From Paenibacillus borealis (lineage in GTDB: Bacteria; Bacillota; Bacilli; Paenibacillales; Paenibacillaceae), in the NCBI RefSeq assembly GCF_000758665.1, contig NZ_CP009285.1, positions 1,736,001 to 1,800,000 on the forward strand: a DNA stretch of 64,000 bases, written 5' to 3'. Made by a program: the position numbers and the translations under genes. Under the pieces are notes generated by a model that saw nothing but the letters and a program-made list of their open reading frames with translations, was not told the DNA's origin and ran no database searches. This document shows, piece after piece, positions 1-10,419 of this stretch. The stretch's first letter is position 1. Each line of letters opens with the position of its first letter.

Positions 1-24
1 CAAATGCTGATGGGGGATGAATAG
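1..24 (+). CDS. ilvB: Acetolactate synthase large subunit, last codons only
   Basis: The first 24 bases read as seven codons (QMLMGDE) and a TAG stop in frame 1, directly before ilvN. In Firmicutes the gene just upstream of ilvN is ilvB, the catalytic large subunit of acetolactate synthase (first shared step of valine and isoleucine synthesis). The peptide is too short for a homology call, so the assignment rests on position and on the three-to-six base gap to ilvN. Confidence 0.6.
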   Translation, partial: QMLMGDE

Positions 25-29
25 CGGTG

Positions 30-509
30 ATGAGGCATACGATTTCCGTGCTTGTGAATGACCAACCAGGTGTGCTGCAGCGGGTATCCGGACTGTTCGG
101 CCGCCGGGGGTTCAATATTGAGAGTATTACTGTAGGCCAGTCTGAAGAGATCGGGCTGTCCCGGATGGTCATCGTAACTCTTGGAGACCAGCATACGCTT
201 GAGCAGATTGAGAAGCAGCTTTACAAGCTGATCGATGTCATCAAGGTTATTGATCTTGGCTCCAAGCCCATGGTTGCCCGTGAGCTGGCGTTGATTAAGG
301 TCAAGGCTGATCCGGCTGAACGGCCTGAGATTATGGGTGTTGTCGAAACCTTCCGGGCCTCGGTAGTGGATATCGGAACAACAAGCTTACTAGTACAGGT
401 GGTTGGAGAGACCCAGAAAATTGATGCTATGATTGAGCTGCTGAAGCCTTATGGCATTAAGGAACTGTCACGAACAGGTGTAACGGCGATGATCCGCGGC
501 AATGCGTGA
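30..509 (+). CDS. ilvN: Acetolactate synthase small (regulatory) subunit IlvN
   Basis: The 159-residue protein is the valine-sensing regulatory subunit of acetolactate synthase, which binds and activates the catalytic IlvB subunit in the cytoplasm. An N-terminal ACT domain covers about residues 1-75 (VNDQPGVLQRVSGLF, then RRGFNIESITVG), followed by the small-subunit C-terminal domain (about 80-155). Length is normal for the family. An in-frame GTG at 27 precedes the ATG at 30; I chose the ATG, which gives the usual MRHTISVLV start. The gene lies 5 bases after the ilvB stop and is surely cotranscribed with it. Confidence 0.93.
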   Translation: MRHTISVLVNDQPGVLQRVSGLFGRRGFNIESITVGQSEEIGLSRMVIVTLGDQHTLEQIEKQLYKLIDVIKVIDLGSKPMVARELALIKVKADPAERPEIMGVVETFRASVVDIGTTSLLVQVVGETQKIDAMIELLKPYGIKELSRTGVTAMIRGNA

Positions 510-586
510 TCGTCACAATTTACAGCTTTAACGAATTACTGCTTGCTTGCATTAATTTATTAAGATATGGTTAGGCTTTTCCCGCT

Positions 587-660
587 AAAGAGCGGGGGCT
601 TGAAGAGCACGTTTAATGTATAGTTAAAGAAGCACCGCGCTCTTGAAGCACCCGCTCTTT
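587..660 (+). promoter_or_regulatory. Long inverted repeat with competing hairpin in the ilvN-ilvC gap
   Basis: Positions 587-608 pair with 639-660 (22 bp, two mismatches, 30-nt loop) just ahead of the ilvC ribosome binding site. The element AGCGGG (591-596) can instead pair with CCCGCT at 581-586 to make a small 6-bp hairpin, so the two folds exclude each other. Neither is followed by a T-tract, so this is not a terminator. As I recall, the B. subtilis ilv-leu mRNA is cleaved near ilvC and a 5' stem-loop stabilises the ilvC-leu part; this element is in the right place for that role (inference). Confidence 0.55.
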
Positions 661-678
661 ACGATGGGTCCAAATTAA

Positions 679-1686
<1,008 letters not shown>

Positions 1687-1723
1687 GTCATATACTTAAG
1701 ACTACAATGAACCATATGTGATT

Positions 1724-1760
1724 CTCAGATGCGGCCGTAATTTTGCGAGCCGCATTTGAG
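1724..1760 (+). promoter_or_regulatory. Intercistronic stem-loop between ilvC and leuA
   Basis: A 12-bp stem (1724-1735 with 1749-1760, one G-U pair) encloses a 13-nt loop. No T-tract follows, so it is unlikely to end transcription; a role in mRNA processing or protection of the 3' end of ilvC is more likely (inference). Confidence 0.5.
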
Positions 1761-1792
1761 GGTTTATGGACAATTTGCAGGAGGTGCTCAGC

Positions 1793-3334
1793 ATGCGGAA
1801 AATTTATGTGTTCGACACGACGCTGCGTGACGGAGAGCAGTCACCGGGTGTGAACCTCAACACGCGCGAGAAGGTGGAAATCGCCTATCAGCTGGAGAAG
1901 CTGGGAATCGACCGGATGGAAGCCGGGTTCCCTGCGGCATCGCCCGGAGATCTGGCTGCGGTTAACGCAGTGGCCAGAGCCGTGAAGAACGTCACTTTGA
2001 TTGGCCTCTCCCGCTCCAGAGAGAGTGATATCGATGCGGTGAAGGAAGCGCTGCAGGGGGCACAGGATCCTTGCATTCATATTTTCCTCGCCACGTCCCC
2101 GATTCACCGCCAGCACAAGCTGCGTATGGATAAGGCACAGGTGCTGGAAACCGCGCAGTCGGCTATCCGCTATGCCAAGAAATATTTCTCCAAGCTGGAG
2201 TTCTCTTTGGAGGATGCCGGCCGGACTGAACGTGACTTCATGGCTGAGATGGTGTCGATGGCAATCCGTGAAGGTGCCAATGTAGTGAATATTCCCGATA
2301 CTGTGGGCTATTTGAACCCTTCGGAGTACGGCGCAATTTTCAAATTCCTGAAGGACACGGTGCCTGATATTGAACGGGTGCAGCTTAGTGCACACTGTCA
2401 TAATGATCTGGGTATGGCGACCGCCAATACGCTGGCTGCGATTCAGAATGGTGCGGATCAGATTGAAGGGACCATTAACGGTATTGGTGAACGTGCCGGA
2501 AACACAGCGATTGAAGAGGTGGCGCTGGCGCTGGAGACCCGCAGTGAGTTTTTTGACGCCAAAACTTCACTGGTCCTGTCGGAAATTTCCCGTACCAGCC
2601 GCCTGGTCAGCAAGCTGACCGGGATGGTAGTGCCAGGGAATAAAGCCATCGTCGGGGCCAACGCCTTCGCCCATGAATCCGGTATTCATCAGGATGGCAT
2701 GCTGAAGGAGAAGACGACCTACGAAATCATGACACCTGAAACAATCGGCCTCAAAGAGAGCAAGCTGGTGCTCGGTAAGCACTCCGGACGTCATGCCTTC
2801 CGCGATAAGCTCAGTGATCTGGGTTATGATGTCTCTGAGGAAGAGCTGAATGCCGCTTTTGTCAAGTTCAAGGATCTGGCGGACAAGAAAAAAGAAGTTT
2901 CGGATGAGGATATTTTAGCCCTTCTGGAAGAGAAGCTGATCGATACGCCGGAGACCTTCAGCCTGCAGACCATTTATGTTACGTATGGTAATGAAGCTAC
3001 GCCAACGGCCAAAGTTATTATTAACGGGCAGGAGCCGCAGCCAATTGTGGCAGTTGCCGAGGGCAATGGTTCCGTAGACGCGATCTATAACGCCATTGAT
3101 CAGGCTACTGGTGAAGAAGTCACATTAGGCGACTATTCGATTAAGGCAGTCAGCAGAGGCAAAGATGCGCAGGGTGAGGTTCATGTTGTGCTGTCCCAAG
3201 GCGAGATCGCAGCGCAGGGCCGCGGACTTAGTACCGATATTCTGGAAGCGAGTGCCAGAGCCTATCTGGATGCACTGAACAAGCTGATTGAGAAGCGTAA
3301 AACGCTGCTCCCGGCTGACCACGCCAGCCTGTAA
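1793..3334 (+). CDS. leuA: 2-isopropylmalate synthase
   Basis: The 513-residue enzyme condenses acetyl-CoA with 2-oxoisovalerate, the committed step of leucine synthesis. The DRE-TIM barrel shows DTTLRDGEQSPGV at the start and the metal-binding HCHNDLGMATANT; GIHQDGMLK marks the linker, and the last ~130 residues form the leucine-feedback (LeuA dimer) domain. I start at ATG 1793, 5 nt after CAGGAGGTG (1779-1787); the in-frame ATG at 1766 lies upstream of that site. It closes the ilv-leu transcript here: a strong terminator follows and leuB lies 12.7 kb away. Confidence 0.96.
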   Translation: MRKIYVFDTTLRDGEQSPGVNLNTREKVEIAYQLEKLGIDRMEAGFPAASPGDLAAVNAVARAVKNVTLIGLSRSRESDIDAVKEALQGAQDPCIHIFLATSPIHRQHKLRMDKAQVLETAQSAIRYAKKYFSKLEFSLEDAGRTERDFMAEMVSMAIREGANVVNIPDTVGYLNPSEYGAIFKFLKDTVPDIERVQLSAHCHNDLGMATANTLAAIQNGADQIEGTINGIGERAGNTAIEEVALALETRSEFFDAKTSLVLSEISRTSRLVSKLTGMVVPGNKAIVGANAFAHESGIHQDGMLKEKTTYEIMTPETIGLKESKLVLGKHSGRHAFRDKLSDLGYDVSEEELNAAFVKFKDLADKKKEVSDEDILALLEEKLIDTPETFSLQTIYVTYGNEATPTAKVIINGQEPQPIVAVAEGNGSVDAIYNAIDQATGEEVTLGDYSIKAVSRGKDAQGEVHVVLSQGEIAAQGRGLSTDILEASARAYLDALNKLIEKRKTLLPADHASL

Positions 3335-3377
3335 ACAGTATATATAGTAGTTTTACATGAAATAAAACCAAGGTTTA

Positions 3378-3425
3378 AGCCATTGGGCCAGCAGAACGTT
3401 TGCTGGCCCAATGGCTTTTTTTGTT
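3378..3425 (+). terminator. Strong intrinsic terminator after leuA
   Basis: A perfect 16-bp stem (3378-3393 with 3401-3416, loop GAACGTT) runs straight into a T-tract. It should end the ilvBNC-leuA transcript. Confidence 0.92.
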
Positions 3426-3690
3426 TTCTTAGGAGATGTTGAAATATTTTCAGGGGGTTTGTCAGTGATTTATCAGTGACTTTAGTTACAATTTATCTAG
3501 TCATAATTACGCCTTTTGGCACTTTCTTTGTCGATGGATAGGGTTTTCTAGGAAAATGGTGTGGGAAATGGAGTAATTACATAGCTGTTCAGAAATTGTA
3601 CAGGTCCCTGCTCTAAAGTCATAGCTGATCATTCCACGACTGTTGCAAGAACAAATCATACATAAGAAAGAGGGAGAGGTCTTGAGATTA

Positions 3691-6600
3691 ATGAAAAAGA
3701 AAAAATGGGCTTTGGGGCTCGGAATATTACTGTTTGTAACACTATTCGCCCATGCAATGGGCTTCTTTACCAATGTTAATGCGGATGCAAATGATACTCA
3801 AATCACAGAAGATATTGTGAAAACTGTAACACTCTCGGTATACGAGAATGGGACGCAGGTTACGGATAATGTGTACAAGCTGGATTCTACAGTTAAGCTG
3901 AATTTGACTTATGAGCTTCCGGATGCAAAGTATGACAAGGGCGCTACTTACACGTACACTCTTCCTTCCCAATTAAAAATTAATCAAACGTATTCTGGTA
4001 CGCTGGTTAACAGTGAATTTGCCGATGGGATTGGTACTTATACTGTAGGGGCTGATAATAAAGTCGTCTTTGTTTTTAATGAAAATATTGAAGGGCTATT
4101 AGATATAAAAGGAACTTTTTGGGTTGAATCCACCCTAAGCTCAACTACAGTTACCGGCAGCACGACGCAGGTGCTTTATTTTCCAATAGCGGGAAATGCG
4201 AATAACTCAATTACGCTCCAGGTTCAACCCAGTAACGGAAAGGCCATCACCAAAACCGGAACACCAATGCCGCAAAAATATAACGCCAGCAGTATTGACT
4301 GGACGGTTGATGTAAATACGCTTTTGAATAAACTTGATAATGCTGTAATTACGGACCCCATGCAGACAGGCTTGGAGCTGGACCCGGCTTCTATTGCTGT
4401 ATATGCATTGACGGTGGATGTCAAAGGAAACTTAACCCTTGGCGGGCAGGTCAGTCCGGCACTCTATGACACGACCGCAAGTGATCTTACCAAATTGGAT
4501 CTGAAATTCAAAAATTCAATAAATGAAGCTTACCGGGTGAAGTTTACGACCAAGAATATAAGTACTGGAGAGCAGACAAAATTTAATAATACGGCTACAC
4601 TGACTGCTAATGGCTCACCTGAATCTGCATCCGCAGAGGTTAATATTAACTTGGGCAAAACGCTGGAAAAGTTTACAAGCGGTTATAATTCATCAGATGA
4701 GACCATTACTTGGGAGATTAGGTTCAATTATAATGAAAAGCCAATAACGTCGAATAATGCTGTACTGACTGACTATTTCAATATAACCCAAGACTATGTT
4801 GCTGGTTCAATGATTATCTATAAAGTCAAGCTGGATCAAAATGGATCTGGAACAGATGACGGAACGTTGATTGCGGATACGGATTATACGCTGACCCAAC
4901 TACCTGACGTATCAGGTACAGCTGGATTTAAGCTTCAGTTCAACCATGATATTCAATCTGCCTACCGGATTGTCTATAAGACAAAGGTAGCTGAGCGGGT
5001 ATACACTGGTGAGAGCATCGTAAATAAGGCGACTTATAACGGGCAAACTGTTCAAGCGAGTACTTCGACTACCCAACGTATTTTGAACAAGCAGGCTGTA
5101 AATAATGGTACGGATGTAGACTACTTGAACAAGACCGTGAAATGGACTATTAAGGTTAATGAAGATAGTAGAACTATGACAAACCTGGTACTTACCGATA
5201 AATTTACTAACGCAGGATTGCAACTGATCGGGAAACCGGCTATTTCGCCTGCGCTTGTTGAAGGTACGGATTATGAGATCACCAATTTAGGCTCTGGTGA
5301 ATTTAAGGTGAATGAAGGTTTTGTGATTAAATTTTTAAAGCCAATTACTAAGGCTTACACGATTACCTACAGTACTAAATTTGATTATTACTCTTTGATC
5401 ACTGCTTCAAAATATTTCATTAATACTGCATCCATTCTGTGGGATGAAAAGACATCAAGCAGTGCTCAGACATCAAGTTCAACATTCACTCCAGATGCTA
5501 AAGTCATAAAGAATGGATTTAAGACTGGAAAGTATGATATAGCCAGCAAGAAAATCACCTGGACTGTTGGAGCGAATTATAATAAAAGAGTGCTCGCTGC
5601 AGGTGCGGAGCTGGTTGATACGCTTCCGGCGGGTCAGCAGGTAGTTGCGGGTACTGTAATTGTTAATAAGCTGAATTATGGTGCTGATGGAGCACATTAC
5701 TCTGTAAATCCTCCTTTGGTTGAGGGTACAGATTACACAGTTACTGTAACAGATAAATTACTCAAGGTTAAATTCAAAGACAGTGTGGATTATGCCTTCT
5801 ATGTAGTTTTTAAAACGGAGTTCATAGACGGTGATATTAACCTTTCGAGTGTTACTAATAACGCCATATTGAATAACTCGGAGGATAAGCCAGTCTCGGA
5901 AGTATTATCCGGCAGTGCAAGTGTAACGAATGGCGGACAATATGTAACAAAAACCGGATCCCGGGATAGCTCTGATCAAACTATCATTAACTGGACAGTA
6001 ACGATTAATGCAAACCAGTCAAACGTGAGCAATGTTCAAATCGTGGATACTCCGAGTAGTAATCAGGTACTGCTGCCTGAAAGCTTCCAGCTCGTTGAGA
6101 CCACTGTTAACCCTGCGAACGGGACAGTAAATGTAACGGCTAACAAGCTTGAGCGTGACAAGGATTATACGCTGGATTTCATCACGGACAGTACCGGCAA
6201 GGATACATTCAAGCTGGCATTTACGGACACCATTGATAAACCATACATTCTCACCTATAAGTCAGTGATTACGGCAGTTGGGACCGTACCTATAACCAAT
6301 GCTGTGTCTTTCAGTGGGGTGGGATCCCAACTGGTAAGTAAACCTTTTTCATTCACCCAAAGCTTCACTATTGTTGATACCGGAGGCACGGGCAGCGGTG
6401 TAAAAGGCTCGCTTAAAGTGCTGAAAACAAATGCAGACCAAACTAAAAATCTGCAAGGTGCCGAGTTCTCCCTGGGGCGTATTGTAGGCACAGAACTGAA
6501 GGATACAGTGAAAGCAACCAGCGATTCAGCTGGCAATCTGGAATTCACTAATTTGCGGGCCGGTAAATATGTTCTTAAGGAAACAAAGGCACCGACTGGA

Positions 6601-9600
6601 TATGCACTGGATACTACAGCGCGGACGGTAACCATTAATTCTTCTACACCTGTTCTGCTGACCGTTACGAATGATTTTAACGGCTCGCTCAAGCTGACTA
6701 AGGTTGCTCAGGATGATTCGTCCAGAAAACTTGCAGGTGCAGAATTTGAACTGTATGATGCTACGAATACATTGGTTGGAACGGGAACTGCCGATGCAAA
6801 CGGCGTAGTATTATTTACGAAATTAATGGGAGGAAGCTACACATACAAAGAAACTAAAGCACCGGCTGGATATAAGCTTAATGGTAATAGTGTTTCCGTA
6901 ACTATAGATCCGGCTCAACAAAAGGCTGTGACGGTTACTAATGAAGCACTTCAAGGTTCGCTTAAGCTAATAAAGGTAGATAAAGATGATGCGGCGAAGA
7001 AGCTTGCAGGAGCAAAGTTTGAGTTATACAATTCCAGCAATACTCTAGTGGCAACATCTACTACCAATGCCAGCGGGGAAATTGTATTCAGTAATTTGAA
7101 GTTCGGAACTTATTCCTATCAGGAAACAGCAGCTCCTGCCGGTTATGAATTGGATTCAACAAAGCAGACTATTACGATCGACTCGGATGTGCAGAAGGTT
7201 CTGGAACCGATCAAGAATACAGCTACTCTGGGCTCGCTCAAACTCGTTAAGGTAGATGCAGCTGACAGTACGAAGAAGCTTGCCGGAGCGAAATTCGAGC
7301 TGTACAATTCCAGCAATGCCATGGTGGCAGCTGCAACCACCAACGCCAGTGGTGAAATTATATTTGATAATTTGAAGGTTGGAGCTTATACACTGGAAGA
7401 AACCAAGGCTCCGGCCGGATATGATTTGGATTCCACGGTGCGCAACATCACGATTAGTTCGAAGGTACAGCAGGTGCTGGCTCCAATTACGAATAAAGAA
7501 ACCTTGGGCTCGCTCAAGCTTGTTAAGGTAGATGCGGCGGACGGAACGAAGAAGCTTGCCGGAGCGAAGTTCGAGCTGTACGATTCCAGCGATGCTGTGG
7601 TGGCAGCGGCGACTACAAATGCCAACGGTGAAATAGTATTTAATAATTTGAAGCTCGGAGACTATACACTGAAGGAGACCGAAGCTCCAACCGGGTATGA
7701 ATTGGATGGAACGGTGCGTAATATCAAGATTGATTCGATGGTACAGCAGGTTCTGCAGTCTATCCCCAATAAAGCAACCACAGGCTCACTCAAGCTTATA
7801 AAGGTGGATGCAGCTGACGGAACGAAGAAGCTTGCAGGAGCAAAGTTCGAATTATACAATTCCAGCAATACTGTGGTTGCGGCAGGGACTACCAATGCCA
7901 ATGGTGAGATTGTATTTGATGATTTGAAGCTTGGAACGTACACACTGGAGGAAGTCAAGGCTCCGGCCGGATATGATTTGGATGGAGCGGTGCGTAACAT
8001 CACTATTAATTCCAAGGTGCAGCAAGTGCTGGATCCAATCAAGAATAAAGAAACGCTTGGTTCGCTCAAGCTGGTGAAAGTGGACTATAATAATGCGAAT
8101 AAGAAGCTTGCCGGAGCTGAGTTCAAACTTTATAATTCCGGCAATGTGTTAGCAGCGACAGGCGTCACGGATACCAATGGTGAAATTGTGTTCGATGATT
8201 TGAAGCTTGGAGATTATACACTGGAGGAAACCAAAGCTCCAACCGGATATGATTTGGATGGAGCAGTGCGTAACGTGAAAATTATTTCAGATATTCAAAA
8301 GGTTCTTAATCCTATTCCAAATAAAGAAACCATAGGCTCGATTAAGTTTGTTAAGGTCGATGCAACTGACGGGACGAAGAAGCTTGAAGGAGCTGTATTT
8401 AAGCTCACGAATTCCAGCAAGGTCGTGGTAGGAACAAAGACAACCAATGCGAATGGTGAAATTGTATTCGATAATTTGAAGGTTGGAGTCTATACCCTGG
8501 AGGAGACTGCGGCTCCAGCCGGATACGACTTGGATGGAACGCCTCAGAATATCACGATTAATTCTAATGTACAGAAAGTACTGGATCCGATTAAAAACCA
8601 GGAGACTTTAGGTTCACTTAAGCTCGTGAAAGTGGATGCAGCTGACACAGCGAAGAAGCTTGCAGGTGCTGAATTCAAGCTCACGAATTCAAGCAGCGGT
8701 GCTATAGTAACAGGCACCACCAATGTTAATGGTGAACTGGTATTTAATGATTTGAAGCTAGGCAAATACACACTGGAGGAAACCAAAGCTCCGGCCGGAT
8801 ATGATCTGGATGAGTCGGTGCGTAATATCACAATCAGCGAGAAAGCCCAGCAGGTGCTGGCTCCCATTAAGAACGTGGAAACTCTGGGTTCACTTAAGCT
8901 CGTGAAGGTAGATGCAGCTGATACCACGAAGAAGCTTGCCGGAGCAGAGTTCAAGCTCACTAATTCCAGCAATGTTGAGATAACGAAGACTACCAATGCC
9001 AGTGGTGAAATTGTATTTGATGATTTGAAGCTGGGTTCGTACACGCTGGAAGAAACAAAGGCACCAGCCGGATATGAATTGGATTCAACGCCGAAGGACG
9101 TTACAATCACTGTGAAAGCCCAGCAGGTGCTGCCTCTGATTAAGAACGTGGAAACCTTAGGCTCGCTTAAGCTCGTGAAGGTAGATGCAGCTGACGCCAC
9201 CAAAAAGCTTAAGGGAGCGGAGTTCAAGCTCACTAATTCCAGCACGAATGTGGTAGTAACGAAGACTACCAATGTGAATGGCGAAATTGTGTTCGAGGAT
9301 TTGAAGCTTGGAACGTATACGCTGGAGGAAACTAAGGCGCCAACAGGATATGATCTAGATTCAACGGAGCGCACTATCACGATTAATTCAAAGGCCCAGC
9401 AGATACTGGCACCTATCACGAATAAAGAAACCCTGGGTTCAATCAAGCTTGTTAAAATAGCTGAAGGTAACGCAGCTAGAAAGCTTGCAGGGGCTGAATT
9501 TAAGCTTTATGATTCCAGCAAGAATGTAGTTGCAACGGCTATTACCAACGTGAATGGTGAGATTGAATTTAAGGATCTGAAGCTTGGAGTATACACACTG

Positions 9601-10311
9601 CAAGAAACCGTGGCGCCAACCGGATATTATCTGGATTCAACGGAGCGCAGCATCACAATTGATTCGGGGGTACAGAAGGTTCTGGAGCCTATCACGAATA
9701 AAGACATACCGGCACCGACAGGAGCGCCCGGAACAAACCCTGTGGTTACCCCAACACCTACTCCGGTTAGCACTGTGACGCCAGGCGTAACAAGTACGCC
9801 TGGACCATCGGCAACAGGAGTACCTGGTGTGACGTTTACACCGGGACCTACACCAATTGCAACCTTAAGTCCTACTACACCTGCAGTAAGCAGTGCACCG
9901 ACGCCACAGGCTACATCAGCAACTACTGTTGAGGATATTCCAATCGATGGCGAAATTCCGCTGGGCGGCATTCCAAGCATCAGTGTGGAACCGTCACATG
10001 GCACAGTAGTTGTTACACCGGATGGCAAATGGACTTATACTCCTGATCCGGGCTATACCGGCAAGGATAAGTTCACCATTACGGTAACGGATGAAGACGG
10101 CAATGATCAGGATATAATTATTGAGGTGGGTGTTGATGAAGTGCCGACAGGTACGGTAACTGACACTAACTCTGATGATGACGGTCTGCCTGGAGATCTC
10201 CCTAAGACAGGCGAAGAGAGTCCGCTTCCGCTGTATCTGATGGGTGGGGGACTGGTAGTTCTGGGTATACTCCTGGCCCGGAGATTCAAGGGAGGCAAGA
10301 AACCGGAGTAA
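3691..10311 (+). CDS. Giant LPxTG-anchored adhesin with collagen-binding-like and SpaA repeats
   Basis: This 2206-residue protein has a lysine-rich signal peptide (MKKKKWALGLGILLF...), an N-terminal module to about residue 190, and five tandem modules of about 140 residues (ITWTV..., D.LPAG) resembling the MSCRAMM collagen-binding fold, to about residue 900. Twelve SpaA/Cna_B domains follow (about 906-2004), then a Pro/Thr-rich wall linker, one cadherin/Ig-like domain (GTVVVTPDGKWTYTPDPGYTG) and an LPKTGEE sortase signal with a membrane segment and basic tail. Most SpaA copies keep the Lys (VKVD), Glu (YTLEET) and Asn (I.NK) expected for intramolecular isopeptide bonds. The likely role is surface adhesion; the ligand is unknown. 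No sortase or pilin gene is nearby. ATG 3691 sits 10 nt after GGGAGAGG; upstream TTG codons (3643, 3682) fit worse. The gene looks more AT-rich than its neighbours. Confidence 0.9.
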   Translation: MKKKKWALGLGILLFVTLFAHAMGFFTNVNADANDTQITEDIVKTVTLSVYENGTQVTDNVYKLDSTVKLNLTYELPDAKYDKGATYTYTLPSQLKINQTYSGTLVNSEFADGIGTYTVGADNKVVFVFNENIEGLLDIKGTFWVESTLSSTTVTGSTTQVLYFPIAGNANNSITLQVQPSNGKAITKTGTPMPQKYNASSIDWTVDVNTLLNKLDNAVITDPMQTGLELDPASIAVYALTVDVKGNLTLGGQVSPALYDTTASDLTKLDLKFKNSINEAYRVKFTTKNISTGEQTKFNNTATLTANGSPESASAEVNINLGKTLEKFTSGYNSSDETITWEIRFNYNEKPITSNNAVLTDYFNITQDYVAGSMIIYKVKLDQNGSGTDDGTLIADTDYTLTQLPDVSGTAGFKLQFNHDIQSAYRIVYKTKVAERVYTGESIVNKATYNGQTVQASTSTTQRILNKQAVNNGTDVDYLNKTVKWTIKVNEDSRTMTNLVLTDKFTNAGLQLIGKPAISPALVEGTDYEITNLGSGEFKVNEGFVIKFLKPITKAYTITYSTKFDYYSLITASKYFINTASILWDEKTSSSAQTSSSTFTPDAKVIKNGFKTGKYDIASKKITWTVGANYNKRVLAAGAELVDTLPAGQQVVAGTVIVNKLNYGADGAHYSVNPPLVEGTDYTVTVTDKLLKVKFKDSVDYAFYVVFKTEFIDGDINLSSVTNNAILNNSEDKPVSEVLSGSASVTNGGQYVTKTGSRDSSDQTIINWTVTINANQSNVSNVQIVDTPSSNQVLLPESFQLVETTVNPANGTVNVTANKLERDKDYTLDFITDSTGKDTFKLAFTDTIDKPYILTYKSVITAVGTVPITNAVSFSGVGSQLVSKPFSFTQSFTIVDTGGTGSGVKGSLKVLKTNADQTKNLQGAEFSLGRIVGTELKDTVKATSDSAGNLEFTNLRAGKYVLKETKAPTGYALDTTARTVTINSSTPVLLTVTNDFNGSLKLTKVAQDDSSRKLAGAEFELYDATNTLVGTGTADANGVVLFTKLMGGSYTYKETKAPAGYKLNGNSVSVTIDPAQQKAVTVTNEALQGSLKLIKVDKDDAAKKLAGAKFELYNSSNTLVATSTTNASGEIVFSNLKFGTYSYQETAAPAGYELDSTKQTITIDSDVQKVLEPIKNTATLGSLKLVKVDAADSTKKLAGAKFELYNSSNAMVAAATTNASGEIIFDNLKVGAYTLEETKAPAGYDLDSTVRNITISSKVQQVLAPITNKETLGSLKLVKVDAADGTKKLAGAKFELYDSSDAVVAAATTNANGEIVFNNLKLGDYTLKETEAPTGYELDGTVRNIKIDSMVQQVLQSIPNKATTGSLKLIKVDAADGTKKLAGAKFELYNSSNTVVAAGTTNANGEIVFDDLKLGTYTLEEVKAPAGYDLDGAVRNITINSKVQQVLDPIKNKETLGSLKLVKVDYNNANKKLAGAEFKLYNSGNVLAATGVTDTNGEIVFDDLKLGDYTLEETKAPTGYDLDGAVRNVKIISDIQKVLNPIPNKETIGSIKFVKVDATDGTKKLEGAVFKLTNSSKVVVGTKTTNANGEIVFDNLKVGVYTLEETAAPAGYDLDGTPQNITINSNVQKVLDPIKNQETLGSLKLVKVDAADTAKKLAGAEFKLTNSSSGAIVTGTTNVNGELVFNDLKLGKYTLEETKAPAGYDLDESVRNITISEKAQQVLAPIKNVETLGSLKLVKVDAADTTKKLAGAEFKLTNSSNVEITKTTNASGEIVFDDLKLGSYTLEETKAPAGYELDSTPKDVTITVKAQQVLPLIKNVETLGSLKLVKVDAADATKKLKGAEFKLTNSSTNVVVTKTTNVNGEIVFEDLKLGTYTLEETKAPTGYDLDSTERTITINSKAQQILAPITNKETLGSIKLVKIAEGNAARKLAGAEFKLYDSSKNVVATAITNVNGEIEFKDLKLGVYTLQETVAPTGYYLDSTERSITIDSGVQKVLEPITNKDIPAPTGAPGTNPVVTPTPTPVSTVTPGVTSTPGPSATGVPGVTFTPGPTPIATLSPTTPAVSSAPTPQATSATTVEDIPIDGEIPLGGIPSISVEPSHGTVVVTPDGKWTYTPDPGYTGKDKFTITVTDEDGNDQDIIIEVGVDEVPTGTVTDTNSDDDGLPGDLPKTGEESPLPLYLMGGGLVVLGILLARRFKGGKKPE
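6406..9702 (+). repeat. Twelve tandem SpaA/Cna_B-domain repeats inside the adhesin gene
   Basis: Twelve units of about 91-92 codons each begin with GS[LI]K. and carry KLAGAEF or similar, NGEIVF, YTLEETKAP.GY and a final I.NK. The first two differ most; units 3-12 are close in both protein and DNA, which suggests recent duplication and possible copy-number change between strains. Confidence 0.92.
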
Positions 10312-10348
10312 TCAGAGACAGCATAAACAAGGTTACATTGGTATACAG

Positions 10349-10384
10349 AAAACCCGCCCGAAGCAAATGTTACGGGCGGGTTTT
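10349..10384. terminator. Bidirectional terminator between the adhesin and the response regulator
   Basis: A perfect 12-bp stem (10349-10360 with 10373-10384) has A-rich and T-rich sides, so it can serve both converging genes. Confidence 0.85.
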
Positions 10385-10419
10385 CTTGTTCTTATATTCA
10401 GCAGAAGAATAAGATTGAT

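Noticed and set aside
8544..9446. Repetitive minus-strand frames opposite the SpaA array
   Set aside because: They mirror the codon pattern of the repeats and have no start signals.
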